Shown here: positions 30,889 through 41,509 of the stretch, piece after piece
Layout: the number at the start of each line of letters is the position of its first letter
How positions within the stretch are numbered: position 1 is the first letter of the stretch
DNA from: Tritrichomonas musculus
Taxonomy: Eukaryota > Parabasalia > Tritrichomonadida > Tritrichomonadidae
Assembly (NCBI GenBank): GCA_039105265.1
Contig: JAPFFF010000015.1
Span: forward strand, 2,790,001-2,854,000
Reading direction: 5' to 3'
Length of the DNA: 64,000 nt
Program-made: the position numbers and the translations under genes
The notes under the pieces: model-generated
Told to the model about the DNA's origin: nothing
The model's database searches: none
What the model saw: the letters and a program-made list of their open reading frames with translations, nothing else

Positions 30889-32708
30889 ATTAATAATCTA
30901 ATTATGAGTAAAAAATTATTCTTTGTTTTTGTTAAATGCAAAATTATGAGTAAAAATTTAATTTTTAATTGGTGAAACATTATTAATTATTTTGAATTGC
31001 AATTGCAAACTGAATATTATAGTAATTGAAAACTTCATGCATCTGAAGTTGACCCCTATCTTTATTGATGTTCATCATTAATCTTTTTTAATTCATACTG
31101 ATAGTATTGATTTATCTTTATAATTGTATTTAAAATTTTGAAAGCGATGTAATATTAATTAAATCAACGTTATTAAAATATTGTGACCAAATTAAAACTT
31201 TTATAATGAACGAAAATAATGCCCTTACCTTGTATATCAAAGTAAAGAATATCAATCTTTTTCAACGATTTCAACTTCAACATTGGTCAACCCTGGGGAT
31301 GGCCTGTTGAATTTTATAACCGCTCGTTCATTCAACGATATTAAGCCGGTTAAGGTCAACGAAATGAACTACATTCAACGAAGCTTTCAACGTTCAGATA
31401 ATATTTAAAAAACGAACGAGTCAATGTTAGTTCACATTATTTAATGAAAAAGTTTTTTTTTACTAATAAAAAATTTTAACTTTTTGATTAAAAAAGCAAG
31501 AGTATGAATAAATTCTAAGGAAATTGAAGAATGTAAAAGCAACAATATTCTAATTCCAAAATAATTAGTATATGTTTATTATGAACTTTTAATTTAATTC
31601 TTTGAATTAAAATTGAAAAAGGAGAAAAAGTGAAAAATTTTTGGACGATCATTTTCAATGTCATTTATTTTGATATTAATTCAACGTTGACATCGTTGAC
31701 AACGAAGATCTTTTAAACGGTCGGGAATGATTTAGTTATCAATTTTTTCAACGTTGGCCATCATTGTGGAATTCATTAGCATTAAATTCTAAACTTCAAT
31801 AATCCCCAAATTTCATAAGATCAAAACAATATTAATATTGACAAATTCCTATAATATATAACTAGTTCTCAATCTTTTTAGTTTAACCCAATTTACACTT
31901 TAATGAATTCCACAAGTATAACACAATAACTCTTTATTGACAATACAGCCTTATTTTACATTACATGACTTAAACTACCAGTATAAAAATTTTTAAATTC
32001 TATAAACTCTACTCAATAAAATTTTAAAAAAATTAAAATGCTTTATAATCTTTTAGGCTTGTTAAGACTCGATTTTCGACATCGATAATTGATCCATTTT
32101 TCTGATATCAATATCAAATCAAAAAAATTATCTCTGATATCAATAATGAAAATTTTTTTTAACGTATTAAAATTTTGTAAACTTTTTAAAATGATTACTT
32201 CACATATACGTTATATAATTTAATAAAAGCTGATTCTATAATATAATCGACTTATTAAACACTATTTTTAATGGCTTTTTCATGTATTAATTTCGATTAA
32301 TCAAGATTCGATAGTACGATACAAGATCAATATTGACCTAAACCGCCACTGGCAATTACGATTACGGGCGATTACGATTTCCCTTTTGATTTCAAGCAAA
32401 AATGTTGATCTACAAGCTAATTTGGCGTTAAAAAATATTAACGTTTAAAAGTTACGTTAAAGAAAATGTGATGTGAAAAAGTAAGGGTTATTCATGCCAT
32501 ATTGAACAAAATTTAAAATTCTATGAGTTTTTTCAAAATTGAATAATTTACAATATTTTTGAGAGGTAGGATATTAAAAAAAGAAAATTTTATCGAGAAA
32601 ACGGCATGAATAAAATAAACAATTGAAAATGGCTAAAAAATTGAGAATAGTAAAGCTTTTTATCTTTTTTTTTTTTTTGCAGAACTTTAATTCATTTCAT
32701 TTTTTAAA
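30889..32708. other. Gene-free region with repeat debris
   Basis: No gene is seen in 1.8 kb. From 31258 to 31765 the word TCAACG or its close variants occurs about ten times. From 32054 a stretch related to one end of the element at 52983-53461 is present. GATTACG words are repeated around 32355-32380. The last bases before 32709 hold an initiator-like TTCATTTCATTTTTT. Confidence 0.5.
32054..32330. repeat. Decayed copy of the GTAGACTTGTTATT repeat family
   Basis: The sequence from TAGGCTTGTTAAGACTC through CGATAATTGAT and TTTTTCTGATATC follows, with small changes, the reverse complement of the right end of the element at 52983-53461. The other end near 32300-32330 is only loosely related. 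It looks like an older copy of the same short element. Confidence 0.45.
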
Positions 32709-33020
32709 ATGCTTTCAAGAAATCAATTGATCTCAAGACTTAATTTCATTAATAATCGTCCCAAAAATAATATCATTTCACAAGAAAGGAAATTTGAAAT
32801 TGATCTAGATAACAATTATGATTACATCAACGATCCAGATCAGTTAATGAATTTATGGAATGAAACAAGTAATTTTGTTCAAAAACATCCAGATATAGAG
32901 ACATGGGATGAAGCAATGCAACAAAATCCCGAATGGTATGATTTTTCAGATGCAAAAAACAAGAAGCTTAGTATATTTTTCAATGAATATATCCGTGGTA
33001 ATATACCTGATAGCATTTAA
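32709..33020 (+). CDS. Unrecognised protein, first of two same-frame segments
   Basis: This frame has 103 codons with convincing coding composition (WDEAMQQNPEWYDFSDAKN). An initiator-like TTCATTTCATTTTTT stands right before the ATG, as for the gene at 5317. The next frame, 33066-33566, is in the same phase and starts 45 bases after this stop. The intervening codons also read normally. The two are either one gene split by a single stop or two adjacent genes. I recognise no domain; the sequence is acidic and Trp/Tyr-rich without membrane segments. Confidence 0.5.
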   Translation: MLSRNQLISRLNFINNRPKNNIISQERKFEIDLDNNYDYINDPDQLMNLWNETSNFVQKHPDIETWDEAMQQNPEWYDFSDAKNKKLSIFFNEYIRGNIPDSI

Positions 33021-33065
33021 AAAATAATCGAAAATTCACTTACTTCTTTTGATGGTAATGATTTC

Positions 33066-33566
33066 ATGTCAATATTAAAAAATCTCATCAAAGAGATTTC
33101 CAAATTCAATGGAGAGCCAATTTATAACAAAAAAATCTTTGAAATTGATTTTCAGCGTGTTAAGAATCAAAGATTTTATACTTGGCATTATCGTTCATTA
33201 TCGAAAACTAATCGCATCAATTGGTTGAATGGTGCATGGCAATATTTTGTGGATTTATTAGAATCATTTTTTGGTTCCAAATATTTCGATTACAAAAGTT
33301 TAAGAAATTTGATTTGTACAGAAAGCAATTACTATGAATTTGCACGAATATTTGATACTTCTGTTTTCCAAATGAGAAATTTAGAACCAGTTGCACCAAT
33401 GACTATCAATATGTGGAACAAAATAAATGCATTATGGCATTCTACATTTTTCTTTTGGTGCTATTCAAATGAATTTGAAAATAAACCAGATCACAAATAT
33501 AATAATTTCCACATTCCAGATTTTGAAATTCCACTCTATGAACAAAGAATCAGATTTAACAGTTAA
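33066..33566 (+). CDS. Unrecognised protein, second same-frame segment
   Basis: This frame has 166 codons and is rich in aromatic residues (FYTWHYRSL, INWLNGAWQYFVDLL, ALWHSTFFFWCY). There is no membrane segment or known motif. It lies in phase with the 32709-33020 frame. The ATG at 33066 has no initiator-like sequence close to it, which favours a single original gene of about 285 codons. The family was not identified. Confidence 0.5.
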   Translation: MSILKNLIKEISKFNGEPIYNKKIFEIDFQRVKNQRFYTWHYRSLSKTNRINWLNGAWQYFVDLLESFFGSKYFDYKSLRNLICTESNYYEFARIFDTSVFQMRNLEPVAPMTINMWNKINALWHSTFFFWCYSNEFENKPDHKYNNFHIPDFEIPLYEQRIRFNS

Positions 33567-34615
33567 ATAACTTTTGAAAATAAAAATTAATAAAAAAAAT
33601 TTGGCTAAAATATAAATAACCTTGATATCTCTCTTAAATCAGGAGTTTTAAAGGTTTACAACTATTTTTCAATTTTTTATCTTAAAACTAAAACTGAAAA
33701 TATTACTCTTTTGGAGCGAAATTTGATATAATTTTGTATTTTGATTCTCTGCAAAGCACTCATAAAAGTTGTAAAACAGAGAATCAAGATAAATGAAATG
33801 GCTTTTTGAAAGGAGTAGCCTTCTTTTTTTTTTGAAAAAAATAATATAAAAAGCATTATTTGATTAAATGACGTTATACTTATAAAATGACGTCAAAGTT
33901 GAACATATTTGAAATTCTAATTCATTAATATGAAGGAGACATGGAAAGCAAGCCAGTAAAAGAGAAGAAAGAAGAAATCATCCATATTTTCAATAGTTAT
34001 AATAATATTCGCTCCGAAAAAGAATTCGACAATAGGAGAATTTGCTAATTAATTCGATACATAATCATCTATCTTTCATACAAAAACCGGATATTATTGA
34101 ATTATCAAGAGTTTCCTACATTCTATACTGGATTTCATTTTTGTCTGTAATTTTCAATTTTCATTCTACTCATATTTATGAACAATTCTTTATCAAACAT
34201 TCTGATATTTTTAAGTATAAAACTAGCTATAATATTTAAAGTAATAAATTGCAAACGAACTTAAACCTGACAAAATTTTGGTGATAAGAATAGATGTCCG
34301 AAATTCAAAAAAAAGCTAAAAGTACATTTTTGATTTTTGTGAAAAACCAAGCAATGCAGAATGCTCCCTAAATATATTTACAGCACCACAATTCTTAATT
34401 GCACGGGATGCTCATTTCCTATCACTGATAAAATTATAATAATAATAATAAATCAATGACAAAATAAATTGAATCTTTTTATTTAAGATTTTAATTTAGA
34501 TCGATGAAAGTTCTACCATTTTGTTGAGTTAGTTTAATTTTTGTCATATTAGATGAAAAAAATGGCTCGCTGAATCATATCATGAGTGCATTCAAAATGA
34601 TCTTTAAGCTTTTGA
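33567..34615. other. Gene-free spacer with one hairpin
   Basis: No gene is seen in about 1 kb. An 11-base perfect inverted repeat, TTGATTCTCTG and CAGAGAATCAA, lies at 33741-33787 with a loop of about 25 bases. The words TTTTGGAGCGAAA (about 33711) and CGCTCCGAAAAAG (about 34010) are weakly inverted copies. Confidence 0.4.
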
Positions 34616-35017
34616 ATGACCAGATTTTCCAAGTCTCGTAATTCAATTCTTTTATTTGCGAATCGAAATATTGAAGAAATTTCTATTCCATCAAATATCA
34701 AAATTATTTCATCATTTGCATTTAATAATTGCAAGAAATTAAGAAAAGTTGAATTTCCAACCAATTCAAAATTAGAAACAATTGGTCCAAATGCGTTCTC
34801 ATCATCAGGTATTGAAGGAATTTCTATTCCATCAAGTGTATCGAAAACACATAAATCTGCATTTGATGATTGCCGAAATATTCAAATAATAGAAATTTCA
34901 GAAAAATCAAAATTGAAATCATTTCCATCACCATCTCATTTTAAAAATTCTCCAAATCTTGTTATAATGTTTCCACAAACATTAAAAAGACTGGTTGTGA
35001 AAAAAATTAAACACTAG
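34616..35017 (+). pseudogene. Short BspA-like LRR remnant
   Basis: The frame has 133 codons and about four LRR_5 units (EEISIPSNIKIISSFAFNNC; GISIPSSVSKTHKSAFDDC). It ends QTLKRLVVKKIKH. Normal genes of this family have ten or more units and an N-terminal domain; here the DNA before 34616 shows only a broken trace (KMIFKLLNDQIFQVS in another frame). I read it as the 3' remains of a BspA gene. A short functional LRR protein is possible but less likely. Confidence 0.55.
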
Positions 35018-35309
35018 ACTTTGTCAATGTTCTGGACACAAGGACTAAAACCAACCTTAACTAAAATTCAACAAAATGAAAATTTTTCTAAATAAAAAGC
35101 AATATTTTAAATTAATTATTTTATATCATAAAATCATAAAAAGTTGCCATCAATGCAAAATTTAATATCAGATGTCACTTTTTGAGAGTTGTAACTTTGA
35201 AAATAATAGATTTTGCTATTATTCTTATTCATATTTTCTGATTTTTTCAATTACTTAAAAAATCGCTTAAGACATATGATATAAAAAATGATTTTTTTTT
35301 TTTTTACCA

Positions 35310-36280
35310 TATAATAGAGATCGGCGAAAAAGGAATTTCCATATTTACAAAACTTTTTCATATCATTAAGATCCATATGTTTTAAAAATCCATTTTTTTT
35401 CGAAAAGAAAAAGGTTTGTCTGTAAAAACATTTTTTTGTGAAATAATTTTTTCGTTTAAAAAATTTGTTTTCTTTTTAAAAAGAAAAATACTTCTTAAAA
35501 TGATCTTTTTTTTGCGAAATAATTTTCTTTTTTCAAAACACCAAGTCTTTTTTATATGAACAATTTTTTTTAATATAGATTTTCTTTTAAAAAAAACAAG
35601 ATCTTATAAATGTATTATTTGATTTTGATTTTTGAATACGTTATTTATTCATATTAAAAAAAAAAACGTTATAATTGGTGGAAAAAACTACATTTTGAGG
35701 ACAAAACTATTATTTTCATTCCCGATTTAAACTGTCTGCATCAAAAGCATCATTTAAGATTGAAAAGTGCCTCACAGCTTAATGAAGCAAATGATATTTT
35801 CTATATCATTAGAATGCTTCAAATTTTGAATATAGTTTGATCATAAGCAATGATTACGAGTACTTTATAATTTATACATAAAATATCATTCTTTATGATT
35901 TGAATAATATCTAAATATATGTTTTTATTAAATAATTCTTTGAAATTCTTGTTAACTAAATTTTTTCTCTCAATTTATATTTCGAAAGGAATTTATGATT
36001 TTAATTAAATTTTTTATTTGAAATGATCGAAACTTATTGATATGATTTTACTTTTTGCACACACAAAAACTTTTCGCAAAGAAGCTTTTTTTTTATAAAA
36101 AAAAAATATTCAAAAATAAACCTTTTTATAAAAAAGTCACTTTTTTTTTAAAAAACAATTTTTTTTCGAAAAAGTGTATGCTTTCAGATATAACTTATAC
36201 ACATCAAAATAAATATGTTTTATAAATATAATTCTTTATTTTCAAAAAGGAAATCCCTTTTTCTCCGAGCTCTAATATAT
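35310..36280. mobile_element. About 970-bp inverted-repeat element touching the start of the 36292 gene
   Basis: The left end reads TATAATAGAGATCGGCGAAA and the right end, in reverse complement, reads TATATTAGAGCTCGGAGAAA. The similarity goes on for about 31 bases with five differences, ending in GGATTTCC-type words. The inside is made of poly-A/T stretches with CGAAAAAG words mirrored about the centre, and codes for nothing. The right end stops about 12 bases before the start codon of the BTB/discoidin gene, so that gene's promoter lies within the element or in the last few bases after it. Confidence 0.6.
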
Positions 36281-36291
36281 TTTTATCTAAG

Positions 36292-37938
36292 ATGGAAGAA
36301 ATAAGCGTTACTGCAAATGCAAGTTTACAGCCAACTCACTCTTTTGTATATAAAGGAAAAAAGTTTCCTTTTAATATGAAATTATTCAAGTGTTTTTCTC
36401 AATATTTCAAAATTAATAAGCAGCAATTTACAAATACAACAGAAATCGATATTTTTAATGACCAAAATGAAAAAATTAATTTAACAGAAAGTTCAATTAA
36501 CGATTTCATTAACTTTTGTCAATCAAGAGAAATAACATTGAACAAAGACAACTCCCCATCTTTGCTCATGCTAGCCAAAAAATACCAAGTTTCATCTTTA
36601 ATCAAATTAACAACTCAGTTTATCTTTGAACATCAAAAAGAGATCTTAATTGACTTTTACATATTAAATCAGGATGAAGAAGATTTTGACAAGGCCCAAT
36701 ACGAAGAAATTATCTCAAAAGACTTTCTAAACTACATCAATGACGATAAACTCTTGCTACTTCCAATTCCTGTCCTCCACAGAATTATGACCAAATATTA
36801 TCAGAAAAATTCTGAACAAACAGTTATTGAGACAAACCAGTCAGAAATCACAGAATTCCTATTCAAATGCCTTGACACTTTTGGAAGAGAAGCTTCGGTT
36901 CTATTTGAACATATTGACCTTTCAAGGTCAAATGATTCAATTCGCAGGCTTCTTCAGTACGGTGACAAATTTGACTTTCACTTCATCAACAGCCAGCACC
37001 TGAAGTCCATCTACCAACTTGAAAGCGAAATCATCGAAAAATTGGCCAAAATGACAAACGAAAACAAAGAGAAGGACGATCAAATTAAACAGAAACAAGA
37101 CGAAATCGAGAAAATGATTCGGCAGCAGGAAGAGAGAAACAAAGAGAAGGACGATCAAATTAAACAGAAACAAGATGAAATAGAAAGACTGATCCAGCAG
37201 CAAAACGATCAAGTTGGGCAGAAGCAGTCAGAGATGGAGGCAGCTTTGCTGCAGAAAGATGAAAAGATCGGCCAAATTCAGTCTGAATTTGAAAGTAAAT
37301 TAAGAGTTTTGAACGATCAGGTTAGACAGCTGACAGAAAGACTGGAACAACAAAGCATTTTAGTTGAACAATTGAAGGGAAAGATTGAGGAAGTAGAAAA
37401 AAATCCGCCATCACTCAAATGCCGCTTTCAAAGCGAATCAGATCCGAAAGGAGTCATATTCGCTCTTGGCGACTCAGTTTCTCTCTCAGCTCCTTCAGAT
37501 AACGATCCAAGTTTTCCACTTTCCAACATCAAAAAGTACGATGATTATAGTCTTTTCATCAACTATAATCATAGCACGCCTGAGAGTGAATCAAAAAGCT
37601 ACATTCAGTTTGATTTTGGCGTTTCAAAAAAGATTGACCTGCTCTCTTATTTAATTAGGTCGAATGATCGGGGCCCATCATCATCTTACCATCCAAAATC
37701 GTGGAGAGTTGAAGGTTCGAATGACGGTTCGAGTTGGGCCAGACTTGACAGGCGAACAAACGATGAACATTTGAATGGATCTTTTAAACAGTTCCATTTT
37801 GAATGCCAGGAAGTCAGACACGGAAGTGATGGCAGATACAGGTACATTCGTTATACGCAGGAAGACTCATGGACCAGTTCGAAATATTTAATTTACATAT
37901 CATATTTTGAGTTATATGGCGATGTTTATTATTGCTAG
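36292..37938 (+). CDS. BTB-like, coiled-coil and F5/8 type C (discoidin) domain protein
   Basis: The protein has 548 residues. Residues 10-125 form a degenerate BTB-like domain (HSFVYKGKKFPFNMKLFKCF), followed by a BACK-like helical region up to about 245. Residues 245-372 are a coiled coil with two copies of a KEKDDQIKQKQDEIE block and many Gln/Glu heptads. From about 380 to the end lies an F5/8 type C domain: DPSFPLSNIKKYDDYS, IQFDFGVSKKIDLLSYLI, SWRVEGSNDGSSWARLD and a final FELYGDVYY. This chain is common in trichomonads and binds unknown ligands through the discoidin fold. The absence of a signal peptide argues for a cytoplasmic place. The upstream region is occupied by an inverted-repeat element. 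Confidence 0.9.
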   Translation: MEEISVTANASLQPTHSFVYKGKKFPFNMKLFKCFSQYFKINKQQFTNTTEIDIFNDQNEKINLTESSINDFINFCQSREITLNKDNSPSLLMLAKKYQVSSLIKLTTQFIFEHQKEILIDFYILNQDEEDFDKAQYEEIISKDFLNYINDDKLLLLPIPVLHRIMTKYYQKNSEQTVIETNQSEITEFLFKCLDTFGREASVLFEHIDLSRSNDSIRRLLQYGDKFDFHFINSQHLKSIYQLESEIIEKLAKMTNENKEKDDQIKQKQDEIEKMIRQQEERNKEKDDQIKQKQDEIERLIQQQNDQVGQKQSEMEAALLQKDEKIGQIQSEFESKLRVLNDQVRQLTERLEQQSILVEQLKGKIEEVEKNPPSLKCRFQSESDPKGVIFALGDSVSLSAPSDNDPSFPLSNIKKYDDYSLFINYNHSTPESESKSYIQFDFGVSKKIDLLSYLIRSNDRGPSSSYHPKSWRVEGSNDGSSWARLDRRTNDEHLNGSFKQFHFECQEVRHGSDGRYRYIRYTQEDSWTSSKYLIYISYFELYGDVYYC

Positions 37939-38036
37939 ATGAAACGGTTATCTTTAAAAAATACAACTAATGATCTTAATATTTAATTTCAAAAATAAAA
38001 GAAATTCACCACCGGAGCTCATTCTCTTTTGACAAA

Positions 38037-38326
38037 ATGCAAAAAATAATTTTTTTATTCATAAAAGAAACCGAACAAGCTTTGCCAAATTATGAAACAT
38101 TCGATTTTTTTTTCTGGCGAATAGAGCACGTGCTATCATTTAGTGCAGATGATGATGAAAAATAGCTGAAGATAAAGAAGTACATATGAAGATGGACAAG
38201 TGTTGAAAACAATTACGTATTATTTTTTCATCAGCTAAAAAATATTGATAAAATTGTAGCCTATGTTGGAGGTGAAGAATCATTCATTATGAGGCTACAA
38301 TCAAATACAATGCATTTTAATATATA
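38037..38326 (+). pseudogene. Short unrecognised gene remnant
   Basis: A 42-codon frame (38037-38165) contains ETEQALPNYETFDFFFWRIE and ends SADDDEK. A second frame at about 38195-38325 contains NYVLFFHQLKNIDKIVAYVG and ends MRLQSN. Composition suggests both were once coding, but they are short and in different phases. The family is not recognised. Confidence 0.35.
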
Positions 38327-38454
38327 AAAAATCTCTCTAATACTCTTTCTTTTTTATTTAAATATATAAAATTATATAAAAATTTTCTGACGTTCGATAG
38401 ATGGTGAAAATTCACCTAGAAAGTTCAGGGTTGTTTTTCTTTTCACTTTAATTC

Positions 38455-38714
38455 ATGGAAGAAGAAAAAGATTTCTATAAATATTTCAATGAAGAATGTG
38501 ATTTACACGATTCTTTATTAGGTAATTTCGAAAATGAAAATGACTATAATTATTTTTCAGAAAACTTAACACTATATTTCGAAAAAATAAAAAATCCTCT
38601 AAAGCGTGATGATTTAATGATAATCCTTCGCATTTTAGTCGCGGTATCAAACAATCATTATAGATGTTCTAATTTTTTTCAGAAAATTGAAAAGATTTTT
38701 TTATATTTTAAATG
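38455..38714 (+). pseudogene. 5' fragment of DUF3447+LRR gene C, cut by the MULE
   Basis: These 86 codons are the N-terminus of a DUF3447 protein: VAVSNNHYRCSNFFQKIEKI aligns with VHISSNHHRHPNLFKKIEQI of gene A. The host sequence ends with the 9-bp target duplicate TTTTAAATG at 38706-38714; beyond it the frame runs 26 codons into the element. The rest of the gene lies after 46847. A TTCACTTTAATTC string just before the ATG resembles an initiator, so the promoter is probably still active. The insertion stands at the codon for the cysteine in YFKC; with only one target copy counted, both halves are in the same frame. Confidence 0.85.
38706..38714 (+). repeat. Target-site duplication, left copy
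   Basis: TTTTAAATG here equals TTTTAAATG at 46848-46856, directly outside the two ends of the MULE. Nine bases is the usual duplication size for Mutator-like elements. Confidence 0.9.
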
Positions 38715-41340
38715 GGCAGAAGAATCGGGGTCTATTAAAATCGGCACGAAATATTTTACAACAAGAAACTTTTTGAAAGATCCGACCAGGTAAAAATTTT
38801 ACCACTTTTTGAGAGAAAAAGTTCTATCGTTGAGATGAACTTTTTGAGAGATTGAAATAAAACGGTTATAAAGGTGAATTATCTATTATATGAAAAAAGG
38901 CGCCCTTTTGTTTTGAAATTGGTATCGCATCAGAGCAAATGTATTATTGATTGATTCCGCTGCTGATTCCACCAGCAGATTGTTTGTGATCGACGCAAAA
39001 TAAGGAACCATTTTTAATTATAAATTGCCAGATGCGATATTAAAATATCATTTACACGTAAACAGCAAGAAGGTAACCTCAATAAGGAAACTCAAAGCAC
39101 GAACTAATAACAACACATTCCTCACTAAACGATCTCATAGTAATTGCTCAAAATCTCTGATTTTACACAAATGTTGTAAATATCATTTACACGTAAACAG
39201 CAAGAAGGTAACCTCAATAAGGAAACTCAAAGCACGAACTAATAACAACACATTCCTCACTAAACGATCTCATAGTAATTGCTCAAAATCTCTGATTTTA
39301 CACAAATGTTGTAAATATCATTTACACGTAAACAGCAAGAAGGTAACCTCAATAAGGAAACTCAAAGCACGAACTAATAACAACACATTCCTCACTAAAC
39401 GATCTCATAGTAATTGCTCAAAATCTCTGATTTTACACAAATGTTGTAAATATCATTTACACGTAAACAGCAAGAAGGTAACCTCAATAAGGAAACTCAA
39501 AGCACGAACTAATAACAGCACATTCCTCACTAAACGATCTCATAGTAATTGCTCAAAATCTCTGATTTTACACAAATGTTGTAAATATCATTTACACGTA
39601 AACAGCAAGAAGGTAACCTCAATAAGGAAACTCAAAGCACGAACTAATAACAACACATTCCTCACTAAACGATCTCATAGTAATTGCTCAAAATCTCTGA
39701 TTTTACACAAATGTTGTAAATATCATTTACACGTAAACAGCAAGAAGGTAACCTCAATAAGGAAACTCAAAGCACGAACTAATAACAACACATTCCTCAC
39801 TAAACGATCTCATAGTAATTGCTCAAAATCTCTGATTTTACACAAATGTTGTAAATATCATTTACACGTAAACAGCAAGAAGGTAACCTCAATAAGGAAA
39901 CTCAAAGCACGAACTAATAACAACACATTCCTCACTAAACGATCTCATAGTAATTGCTCAAAATCTCTGATTTTACACAAATGTTGTAAATATCATTTAC
40001 ACGTAAACAGCAAGAAGGTAACCTCAATAAGGAAACTCAAAGCACGAACTAATAACAACACATTCCTCACTAAACGATCTCATAGTAATTGCTCAAAATC
40101 TCTGATTTTACACAAATGTTGTAAATATCATTTACACGTAAACAGCAAGAAGGTAACCTCAATAAGGAAACTCAAAGCACGAACTAATAACAACACATTC
40201 CTCACTAAACGATCTCATAGTAATTGCTCAAAATCTCTGATTTTACACAAATGTTGTAAATATCATTTACACGTAAACAGCAAGAAGGTAACCTCAATAA
40301 GGAAACTCAAAGCACGAACTAATAACAACACATTCCTCACTAAACGATCTCATAGTAATTGCTCAAAATCTCTGATTTTACACAAATGTTGTAAATATCA
40401 TTTACACGTAAACAGCAAGAAGGTAACCTCAATAAGGAAACTCAAAGCACGAACTAATAACAACACATTCCTCACTAAACGATCTCATAGTAATTGCTCA
40501 AAATCTCTGATTTTACACAAATGTTGTAAATATCATTTACACGTAAACAGCAAGAAGGTAACCTCAATAAGGAAACTCAAAGCACGAACTAATAACAGCA
40601 CATTCCTCACTAAACGATCTCATAGTAATTGCTCAAAATCTCTGATTTTACACAAATGTTGTAAATATCATTTACACGTAAACAGCAAGAAGGTAACCTC
40701 AATAAGGAAACTCAAAGCACGAACTAATAACAACACATTCCTCACTAAACGATCTCATAGTAATTGCTCAAAATCTCTGATTTTACACAAATGTTGTAAA
40801 TATCATTTACACGTAAACAGCAAGAAGGTAACCTCAATAAGGAAACTCAAAGCATGAACTAATAACAACACATTCCCCACTAAACGATCTCATAGTAATT
40901 GCTCAAAATCTCTGATTTTACACAAATGTTGTAAATATCATTTACACGTAAACAGCAAGAAGGTAACCTCAATAAGGAAACTCAAAGCACGAACTAATAA
41001 CAACACATTCCTCACTAAACGATCTCATAGTAATTGCTCAAAATCTCTGATTTTACACAAATGTTGTAAATATCATTTACACGTAAACAGCAAGAAGGTA
41101 ACCTCAATAAGGAAACTCAAAGCACGAACTAATAACAACACATTCCTCACTAAACGATCTCATAGTAATTGCTCAAAATCTCTGATTTTACACAAATGTT
41201 GTAAATATCATTTACACGTAAACAGCAAGAAGGTAACCTCAATAAGGAAACTCAAAGCACGAACTAATAACAGCACATTCCTCACTAAACGATCTCATAG
41301 TAATTGCTCAAAATCTCTGATTTTACACAAATGTTGTAAA
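38715..41340 (+). repeat. Left terminal inverted repeat of the MULE
   Basis: It is 2626 bp long. The unique part is 38715-39045 and contains a small hairpin CTGCTG...CAGCAG near 38962-38982 and a palindromic TAAAAATTTTA near 38791. The satellite follows from 39046 to 41340. The junction to the transposase side is a T run at 41341. Confidence 0.9.
39046..41340 (+). repeat. 135-bp satellite, 17 copies (left arm)
   Basis: Copies start every 135 bases from 39046 (TATCATTTACACG...). They are almost identical. A variant with AACAGCAC in place of AACAACAC marks copies 4, 12 and 17. Copy 14 has CCCCAC in place of CCTCAC and a GCATGAAC change that ends the long open frame. The unit is open in one frame and reads as a 45-residue block (KYHLHVNSKKVTSIRKLKAR then NCSKSLILHKCC at its end), giving a 610-codon frame starting at 39025. 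Confidence 0.95.
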
Positions 41341-41509
41341 TTTTTTTTTTTTTCAATAATATTATTTAAATATTATTTTTAATAATTATATAGTTAACAT
41401 TGTTCATATTTAATCATTTCTAAATACACTTTTACAAAAAAATTAATAAACTATTTAAAAAGTTTCAATCAAAATTATCGTTTACTTTTCTTTTTTACAA
41501 ACAATTATA

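Noticed and set aside
33741-33787. Hairpin as a transcription terminator
   Set aside because: Nuclear protozoan genes do not use bacterial-type terminators and no gene ends next to it.
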